This document shows positions 1-6,016 of a stretch of DNA of 6,016 nt, piece by piece. The DNA comes from Acidobacteriaceae bacterium (lineage in GTDB: Bacteria > Acidobacteriota > Terriglobia > Bryobacterales > Bryobacteraceae): the NCBI GenBank assembly GCA_019244945.1, contig JAFASD010000115.1, positions 1 through 6,016 on the forward strand, read 5' to 3'. Each line of letters begins with the position of its first letter. The stretch's first letter is position 1. Both the position numbers and the translations under genes were made by a program. Below the pieces are notes generated by a model. It had not been told where the DNA came from, ran no database searches, and saw only the letters and a list, made by a program, of their open reading frames with translations.

Positions 1-539
1 AGGCTATAGTGCGTAAACAGCGATCCGATATGAGCTAATTCGGTCTGATCCGACCTCAAGAACTTCTTTCGCGCTGGAACGTTGAAGAACAAATCCCGAA
101 CGGAGATTGTCGTTCCAACCGGTCTCGCCATCTCATCGCATCGAAGCAATTTCCCGCCGGCAATCTCGACCGCTGTGCCCGTTTGCTCTTCGGCAGATCG
201 CGTTTCGAGGACGAGCCTGCTGACTGAGGCAATCGACGGCAGCGCCTCGCCTCGGAAACCAAGTGTCGCGATGGCCAGCAGATCCTTGACGTCGCTCAGC
301 TTGCTGGTTGCGTGCCGCTCGAATGCCAGAAGCGCGTCATCGCGCAACATCCCGCATCCATCGTCTTGAAGACGAATGAGACGCCGTCCGGCATTTTCGG
401 CATCGACGCGAATCTCGGTTGCGCCCGCGTCGAGCGAGTTCTCCAACAGTTCCTTGACAACGGAAGCGGGCCGCTCGACCACCTCACCTGCCGCGATCTT
501 ATTCGCGACAGTATCCGAGAGGATTCGTATGCGCCCCAT
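1..539 (-). CDS. mutL: DNA mismatch repair protein MutL, N-terminal part (3' end beyond window)
   Basis: MutL is the ATP-driven matchmaker of mismatch repair: it links MutS bound at a mismatch to downstream nicking and excision. Only the first 179 residues are in the window; the frame is open to the left edge. They form the GHKL ATPase fold. Visible are NKIAAGEVVERPASVVKELL (13-32), the ENSLDAGA motif (33-40) with catalytic Glu30 and Mg-binding Asn34 by alignment to E. coli E29/N33, the DDGCGM motif (59-64), the lid motif LGFRGEALPSIASVS (93-107), and GTTISVRDLFFNVPARKKFL (142-161). The ATG at 539 is chosen because an in-frame TGA lies only two codons upstream and the N-terminus matches the family. 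No clear Shine-Dalgarno sequence precedes it. It follows rho after 29 nt, so it probably depends on readthrough or coupling from rho. The C-terminal dimerisation domain, and so the presence of the endonuclease motif, cannot be judged here. The family call is essentially certain. Confidence 0.96.
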   Translation of the reverse strand, partial: MGRIRILSDTVANKIAAGEVVERPASVVKELLENSLDAGATEIRVDAENAGRRLIRLQDDGCGMLRDDALLAFERHATSKLSDVKDLLAIATLGFRGEALPSIASVSRLVLETRSAEEQTGTAVEIAGGKLLRCDEMARPVGTTISVRDLFFNVPARKKFLRSDQTELAHIGSLFTHYS

Positions 540-568
540 TACGGGTCAGTGGGTACGTGAGGTGCTGC

Positions 569-2191
569 TCAGCCGCTCATTGCGGCAAGGAATTCGGCGT
601 TAGATCGCGTTTTGCCCAGTTTGTCGAGCAATAGTTCCATCGACTCAACTGGCGACAGCGGATTTAGGACTTTGCGCAATATCCAGACCCGATTCAGCTC
701 TTCGCGAGGCATCAGCAGCTCTTCTTTTCTGGTGCCGCTCTTATTGATATCGATCGCCGGGAACACGCGCTTATCGACTAGTTTGCGGTCGAGATGAATT
801 TCCATATTGCCTGTTCCCTTGAATTCTTCGAAAATCACGTCATCCATGCGGCTACCGGTGTCAATCAAAGCTGTGGCGACAATGGTCAGCGATCCGCCTT
901 CTTCGATATTGCGTGCCGCGCCGAAGAACCGCTTCGGGCGCTGCAAAGCATTCGAATCGACGCCGCCGGATAGAACTTTGCCGGATGGCGGCACCACGGT
1001 GTTGTAAGCGCGAGCAAGCCGCGTGATGGAATCCAGCAGAATCACGACATCGCGCTTGTGCTCCACCAAACGCTTCGCTTTTTCGATAACCATTTCCGCC
1101 ACTTGAACGTGACGCGAAGCCGGTTCATCAAACGTAGAGCTGATCACCTCGCCACGTACGGAGCGCTGCATGTCAGTAACTTCTTCCGGCCGCTCGTCAA
1201 TCAGCAGAACAATTAAATTCACGTCGGGGTGATTTGTCGTCACCGAATTCGCGAGACTCTGCAAGAGCATCGTCTTGCCCGTTCGGGGCGGAGCGACAAT
1301 CAAGCCGCGCTGGCCTTTGCCGAGTGGGGTAAGCAGATCCATCACCCGACCCGAAAAGTTGTCCTTAACGGTTTCAAGCTTCACTCGCTCATCTGGGTAG
1401 AGGGGCGTGAGATTGTCGAAGAAAATTTTGTTGCGTGCTTCCTCGGGTGGCTCGAAATTGATCGCATCGACCTTAATTAGTGCGAAATAACGCTCGCCCT
1501 CTTTGGGAGGCCTGATCTGGCCGGACACAGTATCGCCGGTTCTCAGATCGAAACGGCGGATCTGCGAAGGCGACACATAAACGTCATCGGGCCCGGGTAG
1601 ATAATTGTATTCTGGAGCCCGCAAAAAGCCAAAGCCATCTGGCAGGCACTCCAGCACGCCTTCAGAAAAAATGAGGCCGCTTTTTTCGGCCTGTGTTTGA
1701 AGGATCTTAAAAATTAGTTCTTGTTTCCGCAGACCTGCCGCGCCCGGCACATTGAGGTCCTTTGCGATCTGGTTCAGCGCTTGAATACTCATGTCCTTCA
1801 GCTCGACCAGATCTAGAGTGGTGGTGCCGTTGCGTGGGTTTTGAGCGCCGGTGTTGCCGAGAGAATGTCGGCCGCGGCGCTGGGGTCCCTGCGCTGGCGG
1901 AGGCCCTTGTGGCGGCGGCTGCTGAGCCGTTTGTGTTCGCGCCTCGGGAGGTCTTCCGTTGCCTCGCGGTTCAGAGTGCCTCGCTTCACCAGCGGGTCTT
2001 ACGCGCCCGCCGACCGGCTTCTCTGGTCGCGCTTCGGTCGTCTTCGCTTCTGGGGCATCGGGAGGCTTCGCTTGCCCTCCATCGGTACCGATCTTTTCTT
2101 CGCCGCTTGATTGTGGCGTCTCGGTGGGCGTACCTTCGGTGGCCGCCGCGGGAACTACTGTTTGTTCTTGATCTTCGAGATGGTTTGCCAA
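569..2191 (-). CDS. rho: Transcription termination factor Rho with long disordered N-terminus
   Basis: Rho is the hexameric RNA-dependent ATPase/helicase that ends transcription of untranslated RNA. This copy has 540 residues against 419 in E. coli. Residues 1 to about 122 are low-complexity, rich in Pro, Gln, Gly, Glu and Arg. The Rho N-terminal helical domain follows (about 126-165). The cold-shock-like primary RNA site has RNP motifs DGFGFLR (185-191) and DDVYVSPSQIRRF (202-214). The RecA-like motor has Walker A PPRTGKT (301-307), catalytic Glu333 in IDERPEEV, Walker B VVILLDSITR (382-391, Asp387), a Q-loop near LSGGVDSNALQRPKRFF (407-423), R-loop GSRMD (446-450) and Arg488 in SGTRKEELL, equivalent to the E. 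coli R366 arginine finger. The start is TTG: an in-frame TGA lies eight codons upstream, no other start falls between, and GAGG sits 5 nt before it. The gene overlaps the 3' end of engB by 37 nt, which suggests translational coupling. All catalytic residues are present, so it should be active. Confidence 0.97.
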   Translation of the reverse strand: MANHLEDQEQTVVPAAATEGTPTETPQSSGEEKIGTDGGQAKPPDAPEAKTTEARPEKPVGGRVRPAGEARHSEPRGNGRPPEARTQTAQQPPPQGPPPAQGPQRRGRHSLGNTGAQNPRNGTTTLDLVELKDMSIQALNQIAKDLNVPGAAGLRKQELIFKILQTQAEKSGLIFSEGVLECLPDGFGFLRAPEYNYLPGPDDVYVSPSQIRRFDLRTGDTVSGQIRPPKEGERYFALIKVDAINFEPPEEARNKIFFDNLTPLYPDERVKLETVKDNFSGRVMDLLTPLGKGQRGLIVAPPRTGKTMLLQSLANSVTTNHPDVNLIVLLIDERPEEVTDMQRSVRGEVISSTFDEPASRHVQVAEMVIEKAKRLVEHKRDVVILLDSITRLARAYNTVVPPSGKVLSGGVDSNALQRPKRFFGAARNIEEGGSLTIVATALIDTGSRMDDVIFEEFKGTGNMEIHLDRKLVDKRVFPAIDINKSGTRKEELLMPREELNRVWILRKVLNPLSPVESMELLLDKLGKTRSNAEFLAAMSG

Positions 2192-2754
2192 ATTTCCCTC
2201 ACTCCCCGGCCGTCAATGGCCGAGAACGGCATTGGCTCTTGATCCTCTAATTCTTCCCGGATCTCTGCCAACGCAGTCTGTTGCTGATAATTGCTCTTCA
2301 ATTTGTCGATCTTGGTGACAATCACCTGATATCGACGGTTGTGGAACTCAAGCCATGCTTTCAGTTCCCGATCCATATCCATCCATCCACGCCGGGCATC
2401 CACCAGGAGGAAGGACAATTCCAAACTTTCACGCTTGGTCAAATAATCTTCGATCAACTTCTTCCATCGGCCTCGCTCCTCGAGCGAGACGTGAGCGTAC
2501 CCGTATCCGGGTAGATCCACAAACCTGAGCGAATCGTCAATCTGGAAAAAGTTGATATGTTGCGTGCACCCCGGACGAGCGCTCGTGAACGCCAATCCAG
2601 GTTGCCGCACGAGGGCATTCAACAAGCTTGATTTGCCAACGTTGCTACGTCCGAGGAAGGCGATCTCCGAAGAACCGTTGCTTGGCTCTAGCGGGAACTG
2701 TTCCGCTCGTGCCGCGCTGATAATCAAACTCGGTGCTACGTCGATCGCTACCAC
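2155..2754 (-). CDS. ysxC: Ribosome-assembly GTPase YsxC/EngB (YihA family)
   Basis: This is a small TRAFAC-class GTPase of the EngB/YihA/YsxC family, needed for late large-subunit (50S) maturation in the bacteria studied. At 199 residues it has normal family length. The G motifs are in order: G1 GRSNVGKS (35-42), G2 Thr64 in PGCTQ (61-65), G3 DLPGYGYA (80-87, typical of EngB), G4 TKID (147-150) and G5 FSA (177-179). The G2 loop carries Cys where Lys or Arg is more usual. The start is GTG at 2754; a TAG three codons upstream rules out a longer form, and the Shine-Dalgarno sequence is weak. It lies 47 nt after lon, and its last 37 nt are shared with the beginning of rho, so it is probably cotranscribed with both. 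The lon-engB pairing is common in bacteria, which supports the call. Confidence 0.97.
   Translation of the reverse strand: MVAIDVAPSLIISAARAEQFPLEPSNGSSEIAFLGRSNVGKSSLLNALVRQPGLAFTSARPGCTQHINFFQIDDSLRFVDLPGYGYAHVSLEERGRWKKLIEDYLTKRESLELSFLLVDARRGWMDMDRELKAWLEFHNRRYQVIVTKIDKLKSNYQQQTALAEIREELEDQEPMPFSAIDGRGVREIWQTISKIKNKQ
2197..2207 (-). promoter_or_regulatory. Shine-Dalgarno region deciding the rho TTG start
   Basis: On the minus strand this reads GGGGAGTGAGG, with GAGG placed 5 nt before the TTG at 2191. It lies inside the engB coding sequence. An in-frame TGA at 2213-2215 excludes a longer rho, so this purine run supports TTG as the true start. This is seen directly; its use in the cell is inferred. 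Confidence 0.7.
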
Positions 2755-2790
2755 GGTTTTCTATGTTCCGGCCGCGGAATCGTGAATCCG

Positions 2791-2803
2791 GAGGCTACGC
2801 CTC
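2791..2803. repeat. Small hairpin at the lon stop codon
   Basis: GAGGC-TAC-GCCTC can form a 5-bp stem with a 3-nt loop. It overlaps the end of the lon stop codon. No T-run follows on the minus strand, so it is unlikely to terminate transcription before engB. It may be chance. Confidence 0.3.
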
Positions 2804-5417
2804 AGTGAGTCACATTCTCTTCCGGTCTCGCCGCTAATTCTGCTGCCGTTGCAGCAGGCGCCAGCGGCAGCGCAACAATCTCCCGCTCTAATGAAATCTT
2901 CAGCACCTGGTCCATCGAAGAAACGAAGTGAAGCTTCATCTCTTTGCGGATGTTCTCCGGTATGTCCACCAGATCCTTCTCATTGTCATTCGGCAAAATC
3001 ACTTCAAAAATGCCGTGACGATGCGCCGCAAGAAGCTTTTCTTTCAAACCGCCGATTGCGAGCACGCGCCCTCGTACGGTAATTTCACCGGTCATGGCCA
3101 CATCGCAACGCACGGGAATACCCGTCAGCGCGCTGCAAATACTGGTTGCGAGCGTAATACCTGCCGAGGGTCCGTCTTTCGGAATGGCGCCTTCCGGCAC
3201 GTGGACGTGAATATCGAGATGGCGATAAAAGTCCTTCGGCAGACCTAAATACTGAGCACGCGAACGGACGTAGCTCATGGCGGCCTGTGCAGATTCCTGC
3301 ATGACGTCGCCGAGTTTCCCCGTAGTCATCATCTTGCCCCGGCCTTCCATGACGGTGGCTTCGGTGGTTAGAATGGAGCCGCCTACCTCCGTCCAGGCAA
3401 GACCGGTGGTCGCGCCAATCTCATTCTGCTTGTCGAGATCCAGATCTCGGAAGCGCGCCGGCCCCAAAAGATCTGTCACGGTTGGCGGGTTGATAACCAC
3501 TTTTTCGATCGGAATCAGAGGCGGGAGATCCTCTTTTTTGGCCTTTTTCTTGCCCTTCTTAGCTGGCTCGGCCGGCTCATCGGATTGCGCGTCTTCTTCA
3601 GCCGCCTCCACCTGTGTCCCGTTCTTCTTTGCCGATCGGACAGACGGCTCCTCGGCGTCCGAGTCGTCCTCTATTGCTTCGATTGGCTCTGTGGCTTCGG
3701 CAGCCGGTTCTTCACTGACGGGAGATTGGGCCTCGACCACCTTCCGTGCCACCTTTCGGCACAAATTGCCGATCTCGCGCTCCAGGTTCCGTACACCCGC
3801 CTCGCGCGTATAGGACTGGATGAGCGTCTGCAAACCCTGTTCGGTAAACTCGACCTGGTCCTCCGAAACGCCAGTGTCTTTTCTCTGCTTGTTGACCAGG
3901 AATCGCTTTGCGATTTCCAATTTCTCAAGTTCTGTGTAGCCGGATAACCGAATCACTTCCATGCGGTCCTGCAAAGCGGGCGGAATTGTATGCAGGACGT
4001 TCGCCGTGGCAATGAAGAATACCTGGCTCAAATCGTATTCCACGTCGAGATAGTGATCCATGAACATATAGTTCTGTTCCGGATCCAGCACCTCGAGCAG
4101 CGCCGCAGAAGGATCGCCCCGGAAATCCATGGACATTTTGTCCACTTCATCGAGCATCACAATCGGATTCCGGGTTCCCGCCTTTTTCATCATCTGAATG
4201 ATCTGCCCCGGAAGCGCGCCAATATAGGTCCGGCGGTGACCACGGATCTCGGCTTCATCGCGTACACCGCCCAAAGAGAGGCGTACGAACTTCCGGCCCG
4301 TCGCTTTCGCAATGGACATTCCGAGTGAAGTTTTTCCTACGCCCGGAGGTCCCACGAAACAAAGAATAGAACCTTTGGGATTCTGCACCAGCCGGCGTAC
4401 CGAAAGGAACTCAAGGATTCGCTCTTTGATCTTCTCGAGCCCATAATGGTCGCCTTCGAGAACCTGTCTGGCATGCCGCAGATCGCGAATTTCTTTCGTG
4501 CGTTTCTTCCACGGCACCGCTAACAGCCAATCAAGGTAGTTACGCGACACTGTCGATTCCGCCGACATAGGAGGCATGCCCTCGAGCCGCTTCAGCTCGG
4601 CGATCGCCTTCTCGTGCGCGTCTTTGGTCATGCCGGCCGTATCAATCTTCTTCTTCAGCTCGTCGAACTCGCTCTTTTCGCCCCGGCCCAGCTCTTTCTG
4701 AATGGCCTTGATCTTTTCATTCAGATAGTATTCTTTCTGGGCGCGTTCCATTTGCCGCTTCACCCGCCCCTGAATAGTGCGGTCGACGTTCAGTTTCTCG
4801 ATCTCGATGTCGAGCAATTCGGCAACGCGCGTCAGCCGGTCGATGGGATCGAAAATCTCGAGCAGCTCCTGTTTCTCTTCGATCGTGAGCTGCAGGTTTG
4901 CGCCAACGGTGTCGGCTAGCTTGCCGGGATCGTCCACCCGGATGGCGGCGATCATTGTTTCATAGTTCAAGTTCTGGCTGAGCTTCACGTACTGCTCAAA
5001 CAAACTTGTGACGCGGCTCGTCAAAGCCTCGAGCTGCCGTCCCTGTTCCACTTTGTAGGTTGTGGTCTTGACCACAGCCCGGAAGTAACCTTCCTCCTCG
5101 CTCACGGAAATGATCTTCCCGCGCTCGACTCCCTCAACCAGAACCTTGATATTTCCGTCAGGCTGTTTCAGGCTCTGGACAATGTTTGCCAGTGTGCCGA
5201 CGGAGTAAATTTCATCTGGCCGGGGCTCGTCCACGGAGGCATCATGCTGGGTGGCTAAGAAGATCTTCTTATCGCCCATGAGCGCCTCTTCCAGAGCGCG
5301 GACACTCGACTCCCGCCCTACTACGAATGGAGTCATCATGTACGGAAAGATGACCACATCGCGGATGGGCATCATCGGCAGGCGTTTTGTGTCCGTTTTA
5401 TCTTTCGTGGTAACCAT
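2802..5417 (-). CDS. lon: ATP-dependent protease Lon (LonA type) with charged linker insert
   Basis: Lon is the cytoplasmic hexameric AAA+ serine protease that degrades misfolded and regulatory proteins. From the ATG at 5417 it has 871 residues, against 784 in E. coli. Domains in order: LON substrate-binding domain beginning at RLPMMPIRDVV (12-22), a coiled-coil-like segment (about 215-265), AAA+ module with Walker A GPPGVGKT (356-363), Walker B IVMLDEVDK (419-427), sensor 1 in ATAN (Asn473) and sensor 2 in GVRNLER (Arg543). A charged linker follows (about 563-632), then the protease domain with catalytic Ser751 in PKDGPSAG and Lys794 in GGLKEKL. Their 43-residue spacing equals that of E. coli S679/K722. 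An alanine-rich tail ends the protein. The ATG is preferred because GGAAAG lies 5 nt upstream. A GTG at 5441 would add eight residues but follows a TAG directly and has no ribosome-binding site. It lies between clpX and engB, and the upstream gap may hold its regulatory signals. Confidence 0.97.
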   Translation of the reverse strand: MVTTKDKTDTKRLPMMPIRDVVIFPYMMTPFVVGRESSVRALEEALMGDKKIFLATQHDASVDEPRPDEIYSVGTLANIVQSLKQPDGNIKVLVEGVERGKIISVSEEEGYFRAVVKTTTYKVEQGRQLEALTSRVTSLFEQYVKLSQNLNYETMIAAIRVDDPGKLADTVGANLQLTIEEKQELLEIFDPIDRLTRVAELLDIEIEKLNVDRTIQGRVKRQMERAQKEYYLNEKIKAIQKELGRGEKSEFDELKKKIDTAGMTKDAHEKAIAELKRLEGMPPMSAESTVSRNYLDWLLAVPWKKRTKEIRDLRHARQVLEGDHYGLEKIKERILEFLSVRRLVQNPKGSILCFVGPPGVGKTSLGMSIAKATGRKFVRLSLGGVRDEAEIRGHRRTYIGALPGQIIQMMKKAGTRNPIVMLDEVDKMSMDFRGDPSAALLEVLDPEQNYMFMDHYLDVEYDLSQVFFIATANVLHTIPPALQDRMEVIRLSGYTELEKLEIAKRFLVNKQRKDTGVSEDQVEFTEQGLQTLIQSYTREAGVRNLEREIGNLCRKVARKVVEAQSPVSEEPAAEATEPIEAIEDDSDAEEPSVRSAKKNGTQVEAAEEDAQSDEPAEPAKKGKKKAKKEDLPPLIPIEKVVINPPTVTDLLGPARFRDLDLDKQNEIGATTGLAWTEVGGSILTTEATVMEGRGKMMTTGKLGDVMQESAQAAMSYVRSRAQYLGLPKDFYRHLDIHVHVPEGAIPKDGPSAGITLATSICSALTGIPVRCDVAMTGEITVRGRVLAIGGLKEKLLAAHRHGIFEVILPNDNEKDLVDIPENIRKEMKLHFVSSMDQVLKISLEREIVALPLAPAATAAELAARPEENVTH

Positions 5418-5422
5418 CGTGA

Positions 5423-5428
5423 CTTTCC
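5423..5428 (-). promoter_or_regulatory. Likely ribosome-binding site of lon
   Basis: GGAAAG on the minus strand lies 5 nt before the ATG at 5417. It is only a partial match to the anti-Shine-Dalgarno complement. The competing GTG at 5441 has no such sequence in front of it, which is why the ATG was chosen. Confidence 0.5.
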
Positions 5429-5471
5429 AGGCGGGTCGCACCTATGAGCGAAAAAACCGGAAGCTGGCGTA

Positions 5472-5498
5472 GCAGCGTTAGTTTCTAAAACTAGCTGC
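5472..5498. repeat. Strong inverted repeat between clpX and lon
   Basis: Arms GCAGC and GCTGC flank a perfect inner palindrome TAGTTT-CTA-AAACTA (5479-5493). Together they make an 11-bp stem with a 2-nt bulge and a 3-nt loop. It begins about 35 nt after the clpX stop. On the minus strand no T-run follows directly; a T6 run lies about 15 nt further on (5451-5456), so it is not a standard intrinsic terminator. It could be a weak terminator or attenuator, an RNA-processing or stabilising hairpin, or a protein-binding operator for lon. The rest of the 5418-5533 gap shows no convincing promoter or CIRCE-like element. Confidence 0.6.
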
Positions 5499-5533
5499 CG
5501 AAACGAAAAGCTCTCTTCAGGTAAAGTGGCCGG

Positions 5534-6016
5534 CTAGCCCGCCTTCTCAAGCACAGCCATATTGATCTTTTGCGAGAGCACCATCTCCTTGGTGACTATA
5601 AATTCGCGCACTTTCTTGAATGTCGGGAGGTAATACATCAGGTCCAGCATCAGATCTTCCAGGATCATCCGCAGACCGCGAGCGCCCACTTTGCGTTCCA
5701 TTGCAAGCTGCGCGACAGCTTCCAAGGCGTCCTCGCTAAACTTGAGCTTAACATTCTCAAACTCGAAGAGCTTTTGATACTGACGTATGATCGCGTTCTT
5801 GGGCTTCGTCAATATCTGGACCAAAGCTTCTTTGGATAAATCTTCCAGAACAGCCGTCACGGGCATCCGGCCGATGAACTCAGGGATGAAGCCATATTTG
5901 ATCAAATCAACCGGCTGGCACTGGCCCAGTAGATCGATATCGCGCCGCACCGCACTCGGCCCACGGCGTACAGAATCCTTATCGTCTGGCTGTACGAAGC
6001 CAATCGACTTAGTCCC
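5534..6016 (-). CDS. clpX: ATP-dependent unfoldase ClpX, C-terminal part (5' end beyond window)
   Basis: ClpX is the AAA+ unfoldase that feeds proteins to the ClpP peptidase. The last 160 residues are visible and the frame is open to the right edge. The GTG at 5950 is internal, not a start: 22 further in-frame residues precede it, including the conserved KSIGF (4-8 of the visible part). Recognisable are the LIKYGFIPEFIGRMP segment (39-52) with the arginine-finger Arg50, the small AAA+ subdomain including LTKPKNAIIRQYQKLF (69-84), and the sensor-2 motif GARGL (111-115, Arg113). The zinc-binding domain, Walker motifs and pore loops lie outside the window. HslU is less likely, because the PEFIGR and KPKNA signatures are those of ClpX. 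Its position just before lon fits the widespread clpP-clpX-lon order; clpP would be expected further right. It ends in TAG, 116 nt before the lon ATG. Confidence 0.96.
   Translation of the reverse strand, partial: GTKSIGFVQPDDKDSVRRGPSAVRRDIDLLGQCQPVDLIKYGFIPEFIGRMPVTAVLEDLSKEALVQILTKPKNAIIRQYQKLFEFENVKLKFSEDALEAVAQLAMERKVGARGLRMILEDLMLDLMYYLPTFKKVREFIVTKEMVLSQKINMAVLEKAG

Noticed and set aside
56..487. Short minus-strand frames of 68 and 63 residues at the left end
   Set aside because: They are in a different frame from MutL, whose motifs run without interruption through the same bases from 539 to the left edge.
1762..2250. Plus-strand open frame of 162 residues opposite the start of rho
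   Set aside because: It lies antisense to the low-complexity, GC-rich N-terminal part of rho and the end of engB. The translation is Arg/Leu/Ser-rich with no recognisable motif, as expected for a shadow of biased codons.
2773..2788. Short repeat GAATC-GT-GAATC between lon and engB
   Set aside because: Five-base units are too short to distinguish from chance in one sequence.
3277..3813. Plus-strand open frame of 178 residues opposite lon
   Set aside because: It is the antisense shadow of the Lon linker and protease region. The Ser-rich product shows no domain or convincing start signal, while the minus-strand frame is a clear Lon.
5451..5498. Intrinsic terminator between clpX and lon
   Set aside because: The hairpin at 5472-5498 is strong, but the T6 run on the minus strand is about 15 nt beyond its base rather than adjacent, so the standard terminator form is not met.
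5418..5533. Heat-shock control element (CIRCE, HspR or CtsR type) upstream of lon
   Set aside because: None of these consensus sequences is present in the gap, and the palindrome found there does not resemble them.

Overview
This is a compact stretch of bacterial chromosome with all five genes on the minus strand. In transcription order (right to left) they are the 3' part of clpX, complete lon, complete ysxC/engB, complete rho, and the 5' part of mutL. Every protein was assigned by recognising family motifs in the translation. No RNA gene, mobile element, CRISPR array or origin was seen. Coding density is very high: the largest gap is about 116 bp between clpX and lon, and no stretch over 300 bp lacks a gene.

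The organism is a Gram-negative-type bacterium with moderately GC-rich DNA. The clpX-lon-engB order occurs in several phyla. The further linkage to rho and mutL, the long disordered N-terminus of Rho and the linker inserted into Lon make me favour an Acidobacteriota member, perhaps of the Solibacter/Bryobacter type. That is an inference from memory of gene order and was not tested by a search.

Layout: 1-539 is the MutL N-terminal ATPase, cut at the left edge. 569-2191 is Rho, with a TTG start inside engB. 2155-2754 is the YsxC/EngB ribosome-assembly GTPase. 2802-5417 is Lon, with an alternative GTG start at 5441. 5534-6016 is the ClpX C-terminus, cut at the right edge. The clpX-lon gap contains a strong inverted repeat.

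The genes probably form one transcription unit or two closely linked ones. They join protein quality control (ClpX unfoldase, Lon protease) to ribosome maturation (EngB), transcription termination (Rho) and mismatch repair (MutL). This is a housekeeping region. I found no undescribed system. The points worth a second look are the roughly 70-residue charged linker in Lon, the roughly 120-residue disordered extension of Rho, the 37-nt engB/rho overlap with a TTG start, and the palindrome upstream of lon.
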